A stretch of 5,674 nt of DNA, from assembly GCA_003646525.1 (NCBI GenBank), contig QMKU01000102.1, positions 1-5,674 of the forward strand, given 5' to 3'. Source of the stretch: Campylobacterota bacterium (GTDB lineage: Bacteria > Campylobacterota > Campylobacteria > Campylobacterales > Sulfurovaceae). This document shows positions 4,817 through 5,674 of this stretch, piece after piece. The position numbers were made by a program, and so were the translations under genes. Positions within the stretch are counted from its first letter, which is position 1, and every line of letters begins with the position of its first letter. Below the pieces are notes generated by a model. It searched no databases and was not told where the DNA came from. It saw only the letters and a list, made by a program, of their open reading frames with translations.

Positions 4817-5118
4817 ACACCCGGAGGGAATTAATTCAAAAATTGAGGGAGAACAAGGGGAAACTTCGTGAGTTTGGGGTTAAGAGAATAGGGATTTTTG
4901 GTTCTTTTGCGAGGGATGAAGCCCGGGAAGATAGCGATGTGGATGTGGTGGTTGAACTGGAGAAGGGGAGAGGAACTTTTTCAAATGTCGCCCGACTTAT
5001 AGAATTTTTGGAAAATTTGCTTGGTAGAGAGATAGACCTTCTAACGCCTGATAGTATAGACACAATAAGGTTGAGGTATGTAAGAGAACGGATAAAAAAG
5101 GAAGTTATTTATGTTTAA
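4813..5118 (+). CDS. mntA: MNT-domain nucleotidyltransferase, antitoxin of a HEPN/MNT pair
   Basis: 101 residues, typical for minimal nucleotidyltransferases. The signature GSX10DXD is complete: G30-S31, then D42 and D44, with a third acidic residue D75 in GREIDLL. The C-terminus (RERIKKEVIYV) is typical of the family. Known MntA proteins transfer AMP from ATP onto a tyrosine of the partner HepT and so silence it. The start is ATG 4813, which overlaps the stop of the RHH gene (ATGA 4813-4816). The frame is open to 4711, but that would place the start deep inside the RHH gene and the family begins where I set it. Only a poor GGGAAGAAG lies upstream, so translation probably depends on coupling. 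The hepT gene overlaps its end by 8 nt. All catalytic residues are present, so the enzyme should be active. Confidence 0.9.
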   Translation: MNTRRELIQKLRENKGKLREFGVKRIGIFGSFARDEAREDSDVDVVVELEKGRGTFSNVARLIEFLENLLGREIDLLTPDSIDTIRLRYVRERIKKEVIYV

Positions 5119-5464
5119 GAGAATGGATAAAGATTTTATATTTGATATGCTCTCTGCCTGTGAGAATATTTTGGAGTATACTCAGGGATTCACCTACGAG
5201 GAATTTAAAAATAACAAAATTGTTGTTGATGCAGTTATTAGGAACATTGAGATACTTGGTGAGGCGGCTAAAAAAGTGTCAGATGAATTAAAGGAGAAAT
5301 ATAACACTGTTAAATGGCGTGATATTAGTAGAACACGAGATAAAATCATCCACTTTTACTTTGGTGTGAGTGTAAGCATTATATGGGACATTGTCTCCAT
5401 TGACATACCCGCCTTGAAAGAAAAATTGGAAGCGATTGTCAAATTGGAAAACTGGGAGGAATGA
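5111..5464 (+). CDS. hepT: HepT-like HEPN ribonuclease toxin (DUF86)
   Basis: 117 residues, normal length for DUF86/HepT. The HEPN active-site motif RX4HXY is intact: R76, H81 and Y83 in RDKIIHFY. A conserved helix VIRNIEILGEAAKKVS (42-57) precedes it and a family-typical IIWDIVSIDIPALK follows. HepT proteins are RNases of toxin-antitoxin systems; the partner MntA adds AMP to the tyrosine of the motif, here Y83, blocking activity. ATG 5111 is preceded by AAGGA (5098-5102) at 8 nt spacing and overlaps mntA's stop by 8 nt. A second ATG at 5123 has weaker support. The order antitoxin then toxin, with overlap, suits coupled expression. This is the last gene of the run that begins at parA, which suggests post-segregational killing or phage defence as its job. 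Nothing in the sequence suggests inactivation. Confidence 0.92.
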   Translation: MFKRMDKDFIFDMLSACENILEYTQGFTYEEFKNNKIVVDAVIRNIEILGEAAKKVSDELKEKYNTVKWRDISRTRDKIIHFYFGVSVSIIWDIVSIDIPALKEKLEAIVKLENWEE

Positions 5465-5577
5465 ATTTCTGCAAGTATTCGCTTGCTGTTTAATGGGTTA
5501 CGGATATTTGGATTTATTTGGGTATGATTACAGTGGATTCTTGGGATGAAGTTCAGGCGGGACTGCTGAAATTAAGC
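5465..5577. other. Short convergent gap with weak hairpins
   Basis: GCAAG (5471-5475) and CTTGC (5482-5486) form a 5-bp stem with a 6-nt loop, followed by TGTTTAAT. This is a poor candidate terminator for the parA-hepT run. TTCAG (5552-5556) and CTGAA (5566-5570) form another weak stem, just past the end of the minus-strand gene. Neither is strong enough to call a terminator with confidence. Confidence 0.25.
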
Positions 5578-5674
5578 CTATTTGTTCTGCGTTCGGAGAT
5601 AAAACTCCACATACTTGTCCACTGTTGCAAGGACTAACTTTAAATCCTCGGAGGAAAGGTCTTGAATTTGGTCA
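5578..5674 (-). CDS. C-terminal end of an unidentified minus-strand gene (5' partial)
   Basis: Read on the minus strand from the right edge, one frame is open for 31 residues to TAG (5580-5578). It has a protein-like sequence containing LSSEDLKLVLATVDKYVEFY and ending LRTQNK, predicted as an amphipathic helix. The start lies outside the window. The 'LSxEDLxxVxxxVxxYxxF' pattern is common in small accessory or antitoxin-like proteins but does not identify a family. It converges on hepT. It is the longest sensible frame here, though shortness keeps confidence modest. A 37-codon + frame (5524-5637) overlaps it and looks less convincing. Confidence 0.4.
   Translation of the reverse strand, partial: DQIQDLSSEDLKLVLATVDKYVEFYLRTQNK

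Noticed and set aside
5524..5637. 37-codon + frame starting MITVDSWDEVQ
   Set aside because: No Shine-Dalgarno, Cys-rich unremarkable end, and it overlaps the more protein-like minus-strand frame entering from the right edge.
1..5674. CRISPR arrays, tRNA or rRNA genes, insertion sequences
   Set aside because: I saw no regularly spaced identical repeats, no cloverleaf with a TTCRA-type arm, no rRNA-like conserved blocks and no transposase motifs on either strand.
1..5674. Circularity of the window as a complete small plasmid
   Set aside because: The first and last bases show no overlap, and genes are cut at both edges, so this looks like part of a larger molecule.

Overview
The window looks bacterial. 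Several genes have purine-rich Shine-Dalgarno sites, and there are sigma70-like boxes: TTGACA with a TATACT or CATACT partner at 16-17 bp. The proteins are rich in Lys, Glu and Arg, and the mix of families (DUF4143-type ATPase, HEPN/MNT pair, small ParA) is common in thermophilic and candidate-phylum bacteria. I cannot name a genus. The gene content is that of a plasmid, or of an integrated plasmid-like element: a probable replication protein, a ParA with a small DNA-binding partner, and an addiction module.

Layout. The left edge (1-255) is the C-terminal end of a relatively GC-rich, beta-strand-rich protein. It is followed by about 690 bp of AT-rich DNA without an intact gene. That stretch holds a 9-bp inverted repeat at 421-483, a good sigma70-like promoter at 581-608, a start-less Ser/Asn/Gly-rich reading frame at 655-834, and a perfect 11-bp hairpin at 846-875. 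On the minus strand, 944-2194 encodes an AAA-type ATPase with a DUF4143-like C-terminal half. Its promoter carries a 17-bp palindrome exactly across the spacer. A 350-bp region with repeated CTGAG-type motifs separates it from a divergently oriented 284-aa protein (2602-3456). That protein resembles RepB/prim-pol (archaeo-eukaryotic primase) folds but lacks the expected catalytic residues.

Between this gene and parA lies about 200 bp of very AT-rich DNA packed with inverted repeats, including a 35-bp near-perfect palindrome (3486-3520) and a 12-bp perfect palindrome touching the parA start. It is a good candidate for a partition centromere/operator, an origin, or both. Then comes a tightly overlapping four-gene run: parA (3654-4400), a ribbon-helix-helix-like partner (4379-4816), an MNT nucleotidyltransferase antitoxin (4813-5118) and a HepT-type HEPN toxin (5111-5464). 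Every junction overlaps, so partition and addiction are probably transcribed and translated together. The right edge holds the C-terminal end of a minus-strand gene (5578-5674).

How it may work together (inference): the 2602 protein would start replication, ParA plus the RHH protein would segregate copies using repeats upstream of parA, and MntA/HepT would penalise loss. The most unusual points are the catalytically eroded primase-like protein, the addiction pair built into the par operon, and the orphan promoter-ORF-hairpin unit at 581-875.
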